This document shows, piece after piece, positions 63,059-64,000 of a stretch of DNA of 64,000 nt. The translations under genes and the position numbers were made by a program. Each line of letters starts with the position of its first letter. Positions within the stretch are counted from its first letter, which is position 1. This DNA is from Pandoraea sp. PE-S2T-3 (lineage in GTDB: Bacteria; Pseudomonadota; Gammaproteobacteria; Burkholderiales; Burkholderiaceae). The notes beneath the pieces were generated by a model, which had not been told where the DNA came from, did no database searches, and saw only the letters and a program-made list of their open reading frames with translations. The DNA is taken from the NCBI RefSeq assembly GCF_002179965.1, contig NZ_NGUQ01000007.1, positions 62,001-126,000 on the forward strand, read 5' to 3'.

Positions 63059-64000
63059 ATGACGTTGACCAAGCAACGCAAATCCGTCGTACTGCCGACC
63101 ATGATGGCCGCCGCACTGGCGTTCACCGCAGGCAGCCACGCATTCGCGGCAGATACCACCACGGCCAAGCGCGCGCCGCGCATTCTGGTGCTCGCCACCG
63201 GCGGCACCATCGCTAGTACCGGCGACGCGCGCTCGGCCATCGGCTACAACGCGGGCGGCGTGACCGGCGAGCAACTTACCGCGAGCGTGCCCGGCCTCGA
63301 CAAGCTGGCATCGATCAAGGCCGAACAGATCTCGAACATCGGCTCGCAGGACATGAACAGCAAGGTCTGGTATCAACTGGCCGCGCGCATCAAGCAAGCC
63401 TTCGACCGCGACGAAGCGGACGGCATCGTGGTCACCCACGGCACCGACACCATGGAAGAGACCGCCTTCTTCCTCGACAACGTGCTCGCCACCAGCAAGC
63501 CGGTGGTGCTGGTCGGGTCGATGCGTCCGAGTACCGCCGTGAGCGCCGACGGCCCGGGCAATCTCTACGAAGCCGTGGAAGTTGCCGCCAGCCCGCAGTC
63601 GCAGAACCGGGGCGTCCTCGTCGTGATGAACGACACGATTCATGGGCCGCGCTGGGTTACGAAGACCAACACGACGTCGGTGCAGACGTTCCATAACCCG
63701 AACGCGGCACCGGTCGGCTATGTCGACCCGGCGTCGATTCGCTATCTCGCGCCAGCGCCCGCAGGCCGGAAGAAGGCGCTTGAGGTGCCCAGCGGTGGTC
63801 TGCCCCGTGTCGAGATCGTCTATGCCCACGCCGATATGGACGCCGTGCAGATCGACGACGCCGTGCGGCACAACGCGAAGGGGATCGTGCTGGCAGGTGT
63901 CGGCGACGGCAATGCGTCTCAGGCGGCACTCGACGCGCTGGAAGCCGCAGCGCGTAAGGGCGTCGTAGTCGTGCGTTCGTCGCGCGTCGGCAGTGGCTTC
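63059..64000 (+). CDS. ansB: Periplasmic L-asparaginase, type II (3' partial)
   Basis: 314 residues are visible; the gene runs off the window. A signal peptide (MTLTKQRKSVVLPTMMAAAL, cleavage near AFA) precedes the asparaginase core: LATGGTIASTG with catalytic Thr, VVTHGTDTMEE with the Thr-Asp pair, and GSMRPSTAVSADGPGNL. It hydrolyses asparagine, and often glutamine, to release ammonium in the periplasm. GAGAGGAG before the ATG supports the start. Confidence 0.94.
   Translation, partial: MTLTKQRKSVVLPTMMAAALAFTAGSHAFAADTTTAKRAPRILVLATGGTIASTGDARSAIGYNAGGVTGEQLTASVPGLDKLASIKAEQISNIGSQDMNSKVWYQLAARIKQAFDRDEADGIVVTHGTDTMEETAFFLDNVLATSKPVVLVGSMRPSTAVSADGPGNLYEAVEVAASPQSQNRGVLVVMNDTIHGPRWVTKTNTTSVQTFHNPNAAPVGYVDPASIRYLAPAPAGRKKALEVPSGGLPRVEIVYAHADMDAVQIDDAVRHNAKGIVLAGVGDGNASQAALDALEAAARKGVVVVRSSRVGSGF

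Overview
The window is high-GC (about 63-64%), densely coded DNA from a beta-proteobacterium. The gene families point to Burkholderiaceae, and the genus Pandoraea is a plausible guess from memory, not something proved here. Supporting signs are three OmpC-type trimeric porins whose mature ends begin QSNVT, a high density of LysR regulators, the DUF2783 microprotein next to a FAD hydroxylase, and E. coli-like LexA and sigma-70 sites. No phage, transposase, integrase, rRNA operon or CRISPR array was seen. One tRNA-Val(GAC) is present.

Layout. 0-2.7 kb: an alkylation-damage operon (ada, a 2OG-Fe(II) oxygenase, alkB) ending in a 7-bp tandem repeat. 2.8-9.5 kb: an NAD(P)-binding oxidoreductase and a DsbA-family protein divergent from a LysR gene, a Fic-fold protein with an altered active site, and a Tat-exported phosphoesterase with a possible Pho box. 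9.0-13.1 kb: a MarR-controlled aromatic-compound module (FAD hydroxylase, DUF2783, MFS transporter) with two matching operators. 13.1-24.6 kb: NYN-domain protein, tRNA-Val, two LysR units (one divergent from GST + PNPOx-like flavoprotein), an EamA exporter, argG, an HdeD/papain-like fusion, and a secreted lipase-like hydrolase. 24.6-24.9 kb: an AT-rich intergenic stretch with a long stem-loop and a candidate small RNA carrying two anti-Shine-Dalgarno motifs. 24.9-31.8 kb: small lipoprotein, DUF1653, DUF4239, GNAT, a UvrD-type helicase and a divergent DUF72 gene sharing a near-consensus LexA box, then a CLC-F type fluoride antiporter behind a fluoride riboswitch. 31.9-33.1 kb: a lower-GC two-gene cassette (PD-(D/E)XK nuclease-like protein plus an unrecognised protein), the best candidate for something undescribed. 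33.2-38 kb: catalase, SDR/LysR pair, cysteine desulfurase.

38-45.7 kb: a TctE/TctD-like two-component system divergent from a binding protein, double-length permease, ATPase and porin, together a regulated uptake unit. 45.8-55.7 kb: nine consecutive minus-strand genes, five of them joined by 4-bp ATGA overlaps: dipeptide-type ABC importer (binding protein, two permeases, fused double ATPase), an embedded GntR regulator, a C45 Ntn-hydrolase, two alpha/beta hydrolases and a PaiB-like flavoprotein, with a divergent AraC gene and a porin beyond it. This reads as import and hydrolysis of an acylated amide or peptide-like compound. 56.7-64 kb: porin, HDAC-like deacetylase divergent from an Lrp regulator, a lysine-6-dehydrogenase/saccharopine-dehydrogenase-like enzyme, another porin, and a periplasmic L-asparaginase cut by the window end; the common theme is amine and amide nitrogen scavenging.

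Starts were moved inward from the longest open frames wherever a ribosome binding site or family N-terminus supported it. Functional assignments rest on motifs read by eye; no database search was run.
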